A DNA stretch of 64,000 nucleotides from Massilia sp. (GTDB lineage: Bacteria > Pseudomonadota > Gammaproteobacteria > Burkholderiales > Burkholderiaceae_D), in assembly GCA_025359245.1 (NCBI GenBank), contig JANYGW010000049.1:43324-107323 (forward strand), written 5' to 3'. Within the stretch, counting starts at the first letter, position 1. Each line of letters begins with the position of its first letter. Both the position numbers and the translations under genes were made by a program. Shown one piece after another: positions 26,623 through 35,715 of this stretch. The notes beneath the pieces were generated by a model. The model was not told the origin of the DNA. It did no database searches and saw only the letters and a list, made by a program, of their open reading frames with translations.

Positions 26623-26770
26623 AGGCCGCGACGAAAGGACACTGGTTCCCGTCGCGCCCGGTTCCACGTTTGCGCAGTCTGTCGCATGAGCGTGCAGCCT
26701 GTCGCATGGGTGCGGCGCCGGCAGCAGGCGTTCCCTACACTGCCCCGACTGAATCAATCGGAGCGATTTT

Positions 26771-28660
26771 ATGGGACGACCTTTCAACCGGCGCCAGGCG
26801 CCTTATTGGCTGCCCGTTGCCACGCTGATCGGCATGCTGCTGCTCGGCCCCGGCGCGCATGCGGCGGCCAGGGACGCAGCGCCGCCGGGCAACATCGAGG
26901 CCCTCGATCGCCAACTGGCCGCGCTGTTCAAGACCGATGCGGTGCCCGGCGCTTCGGTGGTTCTGATCGAAAACGGTCAAATCGTTTTTGAAAAAGGCTA
27001 TGGCTACGCCGACGTCGACCGGCAAATCCCAGCCACCGCCCAGACCCCGTTTCGCGCCGGCTCCATCTCCAAGGGCCTCACCTCCATCGGGGTCATGACC
27101 CTGGTGGAACGCGGCAAGCTGGCACTGGACACTCCGCTGCACGTCATCGCCCCGGAAATCGCGTTCACCAATCCGTGGGAACAGACCGATCCTGTGCGTC
27201 TGGTGCACCTGCTGGAGCACACCACCGGCTGGCCCGATATTGCGACCCGGGTCTTGGCCAAGAGCGAGCCGGCCTGGTCCACCTTGCAGGGCATCACCTT
27301 CAGCAGCCCTGAATTCACCAGCCGCTGGAAACCGGGGACGTTCTCGGTCTACAACAACGCCGGCCCCGCCGTGGCCGGCTATGCGATTGAAAAGGTCACA
27401 GGGATGACCTTTGACGACTATATGCGGGCGACCATCCTGGTGCCGATGGGCATGCGCAACGCCGATTTTGCGCTGACACCGGCCCTGGCCGGCAGCATGG
27501 CCAAAAGTTACGGGGCGAATGGCGTGCCGACGCCGTACCAGCACATCGTGTTGAAACCGGCCGGTTCGCTGGTCGTCAGCGCCCATGAACTGGCCCAGTT
27601 GGCGCGCCTCTATATCGGGCGCGGCAGCGTGGACGGCCGGCAGATATTGACGCCAGAATCGGTGGCGCGCATCGAACGCGCCGAGTCCAACCTGGGTGCC
27701 AAGGTCGGCTTTACCAACGGTTACGGCCTGGGCAATACGCCGATTCCCGACAGCGGCATTGCTTTCCACGGCCACAACGGCAGCATCGATTCCTTCACCT
27801 CGGTGCTGGGTTACTCCTTGCGCAACGGCTCCGGCTACGTGCTGATGGCCAATGGTGGCGAGGGCGTTGACTTTGGCGGACCGGCCGCCCACCTGATTCA
27901 GTCCTGGCTGACGCGCGGCCTGCCGCTGAACCCGCCAGCGACGGTGCCGCTCAGCGCCGCCGAGTTGCAGAAATATGCGGGTTTCTATCGCACCATTACC
28001 CCGTCCAACGACTTGCTGCGGCCCTATGCCGAAATCCTCGGTCTGTCGCGGGTGGTGGCTGGCGAAGGCAAGCTGGTCCTTCGCGGCAAGGACTACCTGC
28101 CGACCGGGCAACATGGTTTTCGCCGCGCGGACCGCAACGAAGCGACCCTGGCCTTTGTCGAGCAAGATGGCCAGGTATTCAAGATCGGCGCCGCGTCGGC
28201 CCAGAAGAAAGTGGCGCTGTGGTACATGATGGGATTGTGGCTGCTAGGTGCGGTCCTGGTGCTCGGTCTGCTGGTGGGCATCGTCATGCTGATCCCCTGG
28301 CTCATCGCGTACTTTCGCGGACGACTGGCAGGCAAAGGCGGCTTGCCGTTCCGCTTGCTGCCCCTGGCCGCCATCGCCGCTTTGGCGGTGACGCTTGCGC
28401 TGCCGATCCTGGCTTTTTCAGACTCCGGTGGCACTGCCGTTCTGCAATTGGCCGGCATCGGCCCCCACTCCTTGCTGATCCTGGTCTGTAGCGTGCTGTA
28501 TCCATTGCTCGCTTTGACAGGGCTGGTGTGGACGGCGCGCAATCGAGCCGCCCCGCGCTGGATACGTGGCTACGTCGGCCTGACGTCGCTGGCACTGGTC
28601 AGCATCGCCGCCTGTGCAGCAGCAATCGGCTGGCTGCCGCTGCGCACCTGGGTGATGTAA
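26771..28660 (+). CDS. Membrane-anchored class C beta-lactamase-like serine hydrolase
   Basis: The 629-residue protein has a signal peptide ending near GPGAHAA. The periplasmic catalytic domain shows SISK (Ser98, Lys101), YNN (Tyr194-x-Asn196) and HNG (335-337). A lipocalin-like stretch (about 395-475) follows, and then four C-terminal transmembrane helices. This architecture is common among penicillin-binding-like esterases and D-aminopeptidases of unknown substrate. It is a second, unrelated-looking relative of the soluble serine hydrolase encoded at 13.9 kb. GGAG lies eight bases before the ATG. Confidence 0.85.
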   Translation: MGRPFNRRQAPYWLPVATLIGMLLLGPGAHAAARDAAPPGNIEALDRQLAALFKTDAVPGASVVLIENGQIVFEKGYGYADVDRQIPATAQTPFRAGSISKGLTSIGVMTLVERGKLALDTPLHVIAPEIAFTNPWEQTDPVRLVHLLEHTTGWPDIATRVLAKSEPAWSTLQGITFSSPEFTSRWKPGTFSVYNNAGPAVAGYAIEKVTGMTFDDYMRATILVPMGMRNADFALTPALAGSMAKSYGANGVPTPYQHIVLKPAGSLVVSAHELAQLARLYIGRGSVDGRQILTPESVARIERAESNLGAKVGFTNGYGLGNTPIPDSGIAFHGHNGSIDSFTSVLGYSLRNGSGYVLMANGGEGVDFGGPAAHLIQSWLTRGLPLNPPATVPLSAAELQKYAGFYRTITPSNDLLRPYAEILGLSRVVAGEGKLVLRGKDYLPTGQHGFRRADRNEATLAFVEQDGQVFKIGAASAQKKVALWYMMGLWLLGAVLVLGLLVGIVMLIPWLIAYFRGRLAGKGGLPFRLLPLAAIAALAVTLALPILAFSDSGGTAVLQLAGIGPHSLLILVCSVLYPLLALTGLVWTARNRAAPRWIRGYVGLTSLALVSIAACAAAIGWLPLRTWVM

Positions 28661-28665
28661 AGAGG

Positions 28666-30207
28666 CTAGGGTTGCTCGCCGAACCATCGAGACGCGGCCT
28701 GGGCCGCCGCCTCGAGGTCCGGTGCCGCTTCGCCGGCCCAGGCGACGAAGCCGTCGGGGCGCACCAGCACGGCGCTTAAACCCAGCTTGTCTCGGGCATC
28801 GCTCGCCACGTAAGCGATGCGGCCATTCCAGCGGCTTGCGAGCGCTTGCAGCGGCATGCCGGCGTCGAAGTCCAGCAACAGGCCTTTGCCGCTTCTGAGG
28901 TGATCGCCGAGCCGCGATCCATCGGCCAGCGCAAAGTCGGGAGCGCTGCGGCCGACCAACGGGTGGCTGCCGCCAAGGTCATAGCGCAGCGACACGCCCC
29001 ACACGCGTTCGGCAAAGTAAGTCGCGCCGTCGCGCGTGTCGATCAGGTCGCGGATGATGGCTTCCAGCGCGCGCGAGCTGCGGCTTGGCCGCATCAGCGC
29101 AACCTGCGCGCGCGACCAGTCAAGAACCAGCGCGCCAACCGGATGCCGCTCGTTCGAATAACTGTCCAGCAAGCCATCCGGCGCATCGCCGCGGATCGTC
29201 GCCGCCAGCTTCCATCCAAGATTCATCGCGTCGCCTAGCCCGAGGTTCAGCCCTTGCCCGCCCAACGGGGAATGGATGTGCGCGGCGTCGCCGGCGAGCA
29301 GCACCCTGCCCTTGCGGTAGGTCGATGCATGCATGGCGCGATCGGTCCAGGTTGTCGCGAGCGCCATGCCAGTCAGCGTGACGCCGGTGCAGGACACACG
29401 CCGCAAAACTTCCTGCACATGTGCGAGCGTCATCGGCTCGGTGCGGTGACAAGCGCCGCCATCGAAATCGACCATCGCAATGGTGCCGGGTTTTTGGTAG
29501 GTGTACATGCCGGTCGCCGTGTAGTGGCGGCCCGGAAGGAGCTGGTCCGGGTCGGCCATGGCGACTTGCACGGAGTAGCCGGTGAACTCCGGTTCAGTGC
29601 CGGCAAACTCAAAGCCGCCCGCCTTGCGCACTGTGCTGCGGCCGCCATCGCATCCAACCAGCCAACGCCCGCGCAAGGTCTGGCCGCCAGCGCGGATGGT
29701 GACGCCGTCGTCCGACTGGTCGAAGCTTTCCACGCTGATGCCACGGCTGATCTTGACGCCCATCGCAAGCGCGTGCGCGGCCAGCGCCGATTCGATGCGC
29801 TGCATGCTCGTGGCCATATTGGTGGGGGCCGGACTGGGAAGGCGATACGGCCACTGCGCGCTATCGACGTTATCTTGAAAGAACTGGATGCCTGCAAAAT
29901 GACCGCCAGGGAGGCGCGCCTGTTGCATCCAATGCGCGCCGGCCAAAGCGCCGCTGTCGCTCGATCCGTCTTTCATGCGTTGCGGTACCGTCATGGCATC
30001 TAGCAAACCGCGACGGTAAAAGGCGTCGATCGTGGGCACGGAAAGGCCGCGCATGCCGAACGGCAGTTCCTTCAAAGGCGAGTGCGGGTCTTCGGCTTGT
30101 TCCAGCACCAGCACAGAAAGGTCGGCGAGGCGCAGCTCGCAGGCGAGCAACAGGCCGACCGGGCCGGCGCCGGCAATGACGACATCATGGATAAACGGAT
30201 CGTGCAT
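28666..30207 (-). CDS. FAD-dependent aromatic-ring monooxygenase
   Basis: The 513-residue flavoprotein has the dinucleotide-binding GAGPVG at 13-18, the DG motif GCDGGRST at about 185-192, and the FAD-ribityl motif GDAAHIHSPLGGQGLNLG at 306-323. This places it in the phenol hydroxylase/PheA-TfdB group (FAD_binding_3), with the usual thioredoxin-like C-terminal domain (about 395-513). It would use NAD(P)H and O2 to hydroxylate an aromatic or polyketide-like substrate. Some relatives inactivate antibiotics. The ATG at 30207 has GGAG upstream. It converges on the serine hydrolase gene with a 5-bp gap and is divergent from a GST gene, a common pairing in xenobiotic handling. Confidence 0.88.
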   Translation of the reverse strand: MHDPFIHDVVIAGAGPVGLLLACELRLADLSVLVLEQAEDPHSPLKELPFGMRGLSVPTIDAFYRRGLLDAMTVPQRMKDGSSDSGALAGAHWMQQARLPGGHFAGIQFFQDNVDSAQWPYRLPSPAPTNMATSMQRIESALAAHALAMGVKISRGISVESFDQSDDGVTIRAGGQTLRGRWLVGCDGGRSTVRKAGGFEFAGTEPEFTGYSVQVAMADPDQLLPGRHYTATGMYTYQKPGTIAMVDFDGGACHRTEPMTLAHVQEVLRRVSCTGVTLTGMALATTWTDRAMHASTYRKGRVLLAGDAAHIHSPLGGQGLNLGLGDAMNLGWKLAATIRGDAPDGLLDSYSNERHPVGALVLDWSRAQVALMRPSRSSRALEAIIRDLIDTRDGATYFAERVWGVSLRYDLGGSHPLVGRSAPDFALADGSRLGDHLRSGKGLLLDFDAGMPLQALASRWNGRIAYVASDARDKLGLSAVLVRPDGFVAWAGEAAPDLEAAAQAASRWFGEQP

Positions 30208-30515
30208 GAATTACTCCTGGTTGTGGTCCGACCGGAGCGGTTCATCGATTTGAGAACCACACGGACGAACAGAAACGCTTGAACAGCGTCCAATGTTCGT
30301 CGAGGGGAACACATGCACGAGGCAGTAACAGAGCTTTCGTTTTCGAAAGGACTTGGGCTGACCATACCAAGTCGGCCTTTTCCGACACCGCCAATATAGC
30401 GCCCCAGGGGCCAGCGCCGCAACAGATAATTGACGGCACAAGTATCGTGATAGCCTCGCGCTTACGCAGCACAGACAATCTCAGCCGATGATTTTTGCCA
30501 AGGATGAGCTGGACC
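30208..30515. other. Divergent intergenic region
   Basis: This 308-bp spacer separates the monooxygenase (minus) and GST (plus) genes and must hold both promoters. I see no regulator gene, no strong inverted repeat and no convincing sigma-70 boxes. Confidence 0.5.
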
Positions 30516-31169
30516 ATGACAATCACCATTACCGCCTTTGAACGCTCGCCCGACGGCGGCAAGGGCCTGGCGCGCGACACGCGCGTACGCTGGGCGCTGG
30601 AAGAAGTGGGCCAGGCCTACAAAGTCCGCCTTGTGTCATTTCGTGCGATGAAGGAACCGGCGCATCTGTCGCTGCATCCTTTCGGCCAGATCCCGACCTA
30701 TGAAGAGGGCGATCTCGCGCTCTTCGAGACCGGCGCGATCGTATTCCATATCGCGCAGCGCCATGCGGGCCTGCTGCCGGACGAGGCCAATGCCAGGGCG
30801 CGCGCCATCACCTGGCTGTTTGCCGCGCTCAATACGGTGGAACCGCCCATCCTTGAATTCGGAAACGCCAGGCTGCTGGAGCAAGACAAGCCCTGGTATG
30901 CGGAGCGCCTGCCGCTGGTTGCCGATCGCGTACGCAACCGGCTGGACCAACTTGCCGCGCGCCTGGGCGACGCCGAGTGGCTCGATGGTCCGTTCAGCGC
31001 GGGCGACCTGATGATGGTGTCGGTGCTGTTAAGCCTGCGCTTATCGGGCATCCTGAACGGCTATCCGAACCTCGCCGCCTATGTCGCCCGCGCTGAAGCG
31101 CGGCCCGCCTACCAGCGGGCTTTCGCCGCTCAGTTAGCGGTGAACACCGGCACGCCGGCAGCCGGATAA
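30516..31169 (+). CDS. Glutathione S-transferase family protein
   Basis: About 217 residues. The N-terminal thioredoxin-like domain contains TRVRWALEEVGQAY and the cis-Pro segment GQIPTYEEGDLALFETGAI; the C-terminal half is helical and ends with the N-capping DLMMVSVL stretch typical of GSTs. It would conjugate glutathione to electrophiles. It is divergently arranged with the FAD monooxygenase, which could generate such electrophiles. The ATG at 30516 is preceded by AAGGA; an ATG four codons upstream is possible. Confidence 0.88.
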   Translation: MTITITAFERSPDGGKGLARDTRVRWALEEVGQAYKVRLVSFRAMKEPAHLSLHPFGQIPTYEEGDLALFETGAIVFHIAQRHAGLLPDEANARARAITWLFAALNTVEPPILEFGNARLLEQDKPWYAERLPLVADRVRNRLDQLAARLGDAEWLDGPFSAGDLMMVSVLLSLRLSGILNGYPNLAAYVARAEARPAYQRAFAAQLAVNTGTPAAG

Positions 31170-31194
31170 TTGCGGTCGCAAGCGGCCGGCTCGC

Positions 31195-32490
31195 TCAATG
31201 CGCCGCGGTCTCGGCATTGGGCTCACGGTAGATGACGCCGCCCTTCATGACGAAGCCGACCTTGCCGAACAGCGCCGTATCCTGCAGCGGATTGCCGCGC
31301 GTCGCAACCAGGTCGGCGTAGCGCCCCACCTGCACGGCGCCGATGCGGTCCGCCGCGCCGATCAGCTCGGCCGACTCCCGCGTCGCGGCCAGCAGCGCCT
31401 GCGCCGGGCTCATGCCGTTGGCGATCAGCAGCGCGAATTCCTGTGCATGATCGCCCTCGCCGATGTCGGTGCCGTAAGCGATCTTCACGCCGGATTTGAT
31501 GGCCAGCGCCAGGTTGCGTTTGGGCAGCGGGCCGTTCGCCAGCTCCTTGGCCGCCGTGCCCGGCGCCAGCAACTCGGGATGCTTGCTCGCCACCTCGAAG
31601 TACACCTCGTACACCGTCAGCGTGGGCACCAGCACGGTGCCGTGCGCCTTCATCAGCGCCAGCGTCTCGGCGCTGGCGAAGGAACCGTGCTCAATCGAAT
31701 CGACGCCGGCGCGGATCGCATTGTCCATCGTGAGCGAAGGATAGATGTGGGCCGCGACCTTCATGCCCAGCGCGTGCGCGGTCTCGACGGCGGCGCGGAT
31801 TTCCTCGTTCGTCATCACCTGCTGGCGCGGATCGTCGCCGGTGGAGGCGATGCCGCCGGAGGGCATGATCTTGATCAGGTTGGCGCCGCGGCGCTTGTGC
31901 TCGCGCACGCGCAGGCGCGCCTGCTCGGGCGTGTCGACCCGGCCGTAGTCCCAGTCCGGATGCGACAGCGCGCCATCCATGCCGCTGCGCGGATCCCCAT
32001 GGCCTGCGGTCGGCCCCAGCGCTTCGAGCGACACCCACAAGCGCGGACCGGGCAGCTTGCCGTCGTCGATGGCGTTGCGCAGGGCCACGGTCTCGTCGCC
32101 GCCGCCCACGTCGCGCGCGCTGGTAAAGCCCTGCTGCAGCATCTGGCGCGCGAACAACTGGGCATCGAAAGCGCGGTCCAGGGTCGAATGCGTCAGCCAG
32201 TCTTCGGTGGCGTTGGTGCGGCTGGGAAGCTTGCTGGCAATGTGGACATGGCTGTCGATAAAGCCCGGCATCACCGTGTCCTGTTCCAGGTTGATCACGC
32301 GCGCGCCCGCCGGCGTCGTGTAGCCATTGTCGATGCCGACGATGCGGTCGCCATGCACGCGTATCGTCACCTTGTTGCGCGGCGTGGCGGTCAAGCCGTC
32401 GATCAGCGTGCCGGCATGGATGGCCAGATCCTCGGCCAGCAGCGGCGTGCAAACCAGCAGTGTCGAGCAAAACAACAAACGCAAACGCAT
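31195..32490 (-). CDS. Secreted amidohydrolase (prolidase/imidazolonepropionase-like)
   Basis: From the ATG at 32490 (AAGGAT upstream) the protein has 431 residues and a signal peptide ending at LLA-EDLA. Metal-site signatures of the amidohydrolase superfamily: DSHVH (His81, His83), IKIMPSGG with the likely carboxylated Lys207, AAHIY (His248), IEHGS (His268) and GTDIG (Asp342). It resembles the Sgx9260/Xaa-Pro dipeptidase group that removes C-terminal residues from small N-acyl or dipeptide substrates. It is convergent with the GST gene, and its substrate is not evident from context. Confidence 0.87.
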   Translation of the reverse strand: MRLRLLFCSTLLVCTPLLAEDLAIHAGTLIDGLTATPRNKVTIRVHGDRIVGIDNGYTTPAGARVINLEQDTVMPGFIDSHVHIASKLPSRTNATEDWLTHSTLDRAFDAQLFARQMLQQGFTSARDVGGGDETVALRNAIDDGKLPGPRLWVSLEALGPTAGHGDPRSGMDGALSHPDWDYGRVDTPEQARLRVREHKRRGANLIKIMPSGGIASTGDDPRQQVMTNEEIRAAVETAHALGMKVAAHIYPSLTMDNAIRAGVDSIEHGSFASAETLALMKAHGTVLVPTLTVYEVYFEVASKHPELLAPGTAAKELANGPLPKRNLALAIKSGVKIAYGTDIGEGDHAQEFALLIANGMSPAQALLAATRESAELIGAADRIGAVQVGRYADLVATRGNPLQDTALFGKVGFVMKGGVIYREPNAETAAH

Positions 32491-32733
32491 GGCCGGATCC
32501 TTTTTATTTGTCGATAGACGCGAAGCATGATTGCACAAGACGTGAAGGAAAGCCAAGCCATCCTTTGCCGGCGTATTGGACGTGAAGGATGGCGTGGACC
32601 ATGCACCGGGGCTGAAATCGACCAGCCGCGATCCCCGATCGCGAATCGCGTTATGATTGCCCGCTGTTTTGAATTTCTTATTCTTTTCCATTCGCCGCGC
32701 GGACAGTCCGCGCCAACCAATTCAGGTAGACCC

Positions 32734-33357
32734 ATGTCCAAACTCAAACTGACTTATTTCGATTTTCACGGCGGCCGTGCCGAACCCGCGCGCCTGGCAA
32801 TGCACATTGGCGGCATCGGGTTCGAAGACCACCGGGTGACGTTCCCCGAATTTGCCGAAGTGCGCAAGACGGCGCCATTTGGCCAGGTGCCCACGCTCGA
32901 AGTCGAGGGAGTGACGGTGACCCAATGCAACGACATCAATCGCTATGTGGGAAAACTGAGCGGCTTGTATCCGGAGGACGCCTACCAGGCCTTGCTGTGC
33001 GATGAGGTGATGTCGGTGGTGGAAGTGGCAATGGACAAGCTGGGACCGTCGTTCCGCATGACGGGCGACGAACAGAAGGCGGCGCGGCTGGCGCTGGTCG
33101 AAGGCCACATGCCCGTGTACCTGGGCTGGCTGCAAAGCCAATTGCTGGCGCATGGCGGCGAATACTTTGCGGATAACCGGCTCACCGTCGCTGACCTGAA
33201 AGTATTTGTCGACGTGCGCGGCCTGAACTCCGGACGCCTGGACCATGTGCCGGCCGATCTGGTGGAACAGGTCGCGCCCGCGCTCAACGCCCATCTGCAG
33301 CGCATTGCGAATTTGCCGGCCGTGTTGCAGTACTACGCTAAGTTCGAAGCAAAGTAA
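32734..33357 (+). CDS. Glutathione S-transferase (sigma/alpha-like)
   Basis: The 207-residue protein starts at the ATG at 32734. The catalytic Tyr region reads KLKLTYFDFHGGRAEPARLA, the layout of sigma-class/prostaglandin-D-synthase-like GSTs, followed by FGQVPTLEV and the VTQCNDINRYV glutathione-contact segment. It is a soluble enzyme. It is unrelated in subclass to the GST at 30.5 kb, and is divergent from the amidohydrolase. Confidence 0.9.
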   Translation: MSKLKLTYFDFHGGRAEPARLAMHIGGIGFEDHRVTFPEFAEVRKTAPFGQVPTLEVEGVTVTQCNDINRYVGKLSGLYPEDAYQALLCDEVMSVVEVAMDKLGPSFRMTGDEQKAARLALVEGHMPVYLGWLQSQLLAHGGEYFADNRLTVADLKVFVDVRGLNSGRLDHVPADLVEQVAPALNAHLQRIANLPAVLQYYAKFEAK

Positions 33358-33546
33358 GCCAGGTCGCAGGTCCGTTTTCGGAAAACCGGGTACGTCCAAG
33401 CTGCCGCGCTAGCGGGCGAGCGGAAGGCCCGGTTTCAGGCAGGGTACAATCGACAACAACCGGCGGCCAGCCGGACATCGTTAGGTCGCCATATTTGAGC
33501 TTGCCGTGCGCGAGTCGGCGCCCCCTTCCCCACTTGGAGAATGACT

Positions 33547-33783
33547 ATGCCTACCAAGAACATTGATAGCTACGTGGTCGAGTTCACGGGCGAACTGCTG
33601 GAAGGCAGCGAACATTGGGGAGCCTTCGTTTCCATTTCCGTCCCCTCCGACAACCCGATGCACATGAATAACATCTATCCAAAACACCGCGTGTCGACAG
33701 AGCTGACATTGTCGGACCAGCAGGCCGCCGAGGCGGAGGCTGAACGTGCTGCGACCGTCATCTTGAATGAACTGCGTACCTGA
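33547..33783 (+). CDS. Small conserved-looking hypothetical protein
   Basis: The 78-residue protein begins at the second of two in-frame ATGs (33547), which has GGAG at seven bases, while the first is only one base from it. Sequence such as DSYVVEFTGELLEGSEHWGA, then a C-terminal helix rich in Ala/Glu, suggests a compact alpha/beta protein. No family recognised. No signal peptide. Confidence 0.6.
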   Translation: MPTKNIDSYVVEFTGELLEGSEHWGAFVSISVPSDNPMHMNNIYPKHRVSTELTLSDQQAAEAEAERAATVILNELRT

Positions 33784-33831
33784 TGCAGGACGCGTTGCCC
33801 GCCGTGCCGTCACGAATGAATTGAAAATACA

Positions 33832-33978
33832 GTGTTCAAGAAAATCCTCGCAAAAATATCAGGCCAACAGGAGGCAATGGATGCCAGCAAAGCCGTCCTC
33901 GACCCTGCGATGGCGATGAAAATTGTCCTGGAGAGCGCAGTGCCGATGTCGAAAGTGGATTTGGGAAGCTTGCATTGA
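33832..33978 (+). CDS. Possible 48-residue protein coupled to TatD
   Basis: A GTG-started frame (VFKKILAKISGQQEA...) continues through MDASKAVLDPAMAMKIVLES to a TGA that overlaps the TTG start of the next gene as TTGA. An ATG at 33877 is an internal alternative. The overlap and the clean amphipathic sequence favour a real small gene, but I recognise no family. Confidence 0.4.
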   Translation: MFKKILAKISGQQEAMDASKAVLDPAMAMKIVLESAVPMSKVDLGSLH

Positions 33979-34826
33979 TCGCAGCGACCAGCCAAGGGGC
34001 AAGCGCATTGCCCACTTCCCCCCTCATCGATATTGGGCTGAACCTTGCCAACCACCGCTTCACCAGCGACTGGAAGCAGGTGGTCGCCCGCGCGCATGAC
34101 GCCGGCGTCGAGCGTTTTATCTTGACTGGCACTTCGCTCAAAATTTCCAGGGAAGTGGCCCTGCTGACGGAAAAAATGACTCCGGGCACCGCCTACTTCA
34201 CCGCGGGCGTGCATCCCCATTACGCCTCCGAGCTGACCGAAGACGGGCTTGCTCATTTGCGCGAACTGCTGTCGCACGCGAATGCCGTGGCGGTGGGTGA
34301 AACGGGCCTCGACTACAAGCGGGACCTGTCGCCGCGCAACGTGCAGCGCGCCGCGCTCGAAGCGCAGGTCGACCTGGCCTGCACACTGAACAAACCCTTG
34401 TTTTTGCATGAGCGCGAGGCGGCGCCTGACCTGCTGGCCATCCTGGACAACTTCAAGGACCGTTTGCCGCGATGCGTCGTGCACTGTTTCACCGGCACCG
34501 AGGCCGAAGCGCAGCAATACATCGCGCGTGGCTTTTATCTGGGAATTACTGGCTGGGTCGGACAGAAAAACCGCAATCAGAACCTTCTGCAGTCCCTGCA
34601 CGCCATTCCACCAGAGCGCACAATGCTGGAGACCGACGCGCCCTACCTGACACCGCCTGGCTACGCCCCGAGCATTGCGGGCCGAAATGAGCCGGCGGCG
34701 CTGGTGCGGGTTGCGGAACTGCTGGCCATCGCGCGCGGCGTGCCGGTCGAACAGATTCGGGCCGATGCCTATGCGGCCAGCATGACGTTTTTCGGGCTCG
34801 AGGACTGTTCCCAAGCCGCCGCTTGA
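33975..34826 (+). CDS. TatD-family metal-dependent hydrolase (DNase-like)
   Basis: From a TTG start at 33975 the protein has 283 residues, slightly over the TatD norm of about 260. The motifs are TIM-barrel metal sites: AGVHPHYA, AVGETGLDY, PLFLHERE, VHCFTG and ETDAPYL, in the proper order. The expected N-terminal DxHxH is replaced by PLIDIGLNL with NHRF further on, a known variant of this subgroup. TatD proteins are 3'-5' exonucleases involved in DNA repair and fragmentation. The TTG overlaps the stop of a 48-residue frame, so translation is probably coupled. Confidence 0.87.
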   Translation: MIAATSQGASALPTSPLIDIGLNLANHRFTSDWKQVVARAHDAGVERFILTGTSLKISREVALLTEKMTPGTAYFTAGVHPHYASELTEDGLAHLRELLSHANAVAVGETGLDYKRDLSPRNVQRAALEAQVDLACTLNKPLFLHEREAAPDLLAILDNFKDRLPRCVVHCFTGTEAEAQQYIARGFYLGITGWVGQKNRNQNLLQSLHAIPPERTMLETDAPYLTPPGYAPSIAGRNEPAALVRVAELLAIARGVPVEQIRADAYAASMTFFGLEDCSQAAA

Positions 34827-35001
34827 CGGAAAAAGATGGCTTCCCAAGGCCGGGGGGGGCCAGCCTACTCGTTTCGGAACTCAGCGATCATTTATCGAAA
34901 GATCTCTCAATTCGTCTTGGCTCGGCACCACCTTACGGGATCAGCATGGATTTGTCTACCTATGCGCCACTGCGGCCTTGCCGTGATCAGACCGCCTCAA
35001 T

Positions 35002-35715
35002 CTAGGCGAGCCGGTCCAGAATCGGTTTGCGGTAGCGCCTGCTCATGCGCAATCGCTGCGCGCCATCCAGCACGATTTCATACTCGCCGTCCTTGCAAAT
35101 TTCCAGCGCGCGGATGCGGTCGAGATTGACGATGGCCGACCGGTGAATTCGGCAAAAGCCATGGGGCGTCAGCAGGCTCTCCAGATCGGCCAGGCTACGG
35201 CGCAGCATATGCGTTCGGTCGCCTGCATGCAGCGTCGAGTAATAATCGCTCGCTTCGATCCAGTCGACGTCTGCGTACTTGACCACATCCAGCATATTGC
35301 CGTTCTTGATAATGAAGCGCCGGGTTTCGCCGGGAATCCGTATGCGTTCCCTGACGCGTTCCAGCACGCGCTGGAAGCGCTGGTCGTCGAACGGCTTCAT
35401 CAAATAATCAAGCGCCCCGACTTCGAAAGCGCGCAAGGCGAACTGGTGATGGGCGGTCACGAAGACAATGGCAAATGCAGGCGAAGGGCCGAGGCGATCG
35501 AGCAGCTCGAAGCCGTCGCATTCGGGCATTTCCACATCGAGAAAAACCAGGTCCGGTTTGACGGCAGCAATCGCCTCCAGCGCGTCTTCGGCCGAACCGC
35601 ATTGACCGACCAGTTGTATCCCGGCGTCGCGTCCCAATAGCACGGCGATATTGCTGCGCGCGAGCGGCTCGTCGTCGACGATCAGTACCCGCAATGGAAC
35701 GGTGCCGTTATCCAT
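35002..35715 (-). CDS. LytTR-type response regulator
   Basis: The 237-residue protein has a receiver domain with the acidic pocket DDE (14-16), phosphoacceptor Asp60 in FLDVEMP, and the conserved Thr/Lys positions (FVTAHH, YLMKPF). A LytTR DNA-binding domain follows (about 130-235), with YYSTLHAGDRTHMLRRSL and the HRSAIVNLDRI core. It is an AlgR/LytR-type transcriptional regulator. The ATG shares one base with the stop of the sensor kinase (TGATG), so the pair is translated together. Targets unknown. Confidence 0.93.
   Translation of the reverse strand: MDNGTVPLRVLIVDDEPLARSNIAVLLGRDAGIQLVGQCGSAEDALEAIAAVKPDLVFLDVEMPECDGFELLDRLGPSPAFAIVFVTAHHQFALRAFEVGALDYLMKPFDDQRFQRVLERVRERIRIPGETRRFIIKNGNMLDVVKYADVDWIEASDYYSTLHAGDRTHMLRRSLADLESLLTPHGFCRIHRSAIVNLDRIRALEICKDGEYEIVLDGAQRLRMSRRYRKPILDRLA

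Noticed and set aside
33810..34847. A 345-codon minus-strand frame
   Set aside because: It is antisense to the TatD gene, whose plus-strand sequence has all family motifs.
34850..34862. An eight-G run after tatD
   Set aside because: It is a homopolymer in non-coding DNA. It could be a sequencing-error hotspot, but there is no frame it would disrupt.
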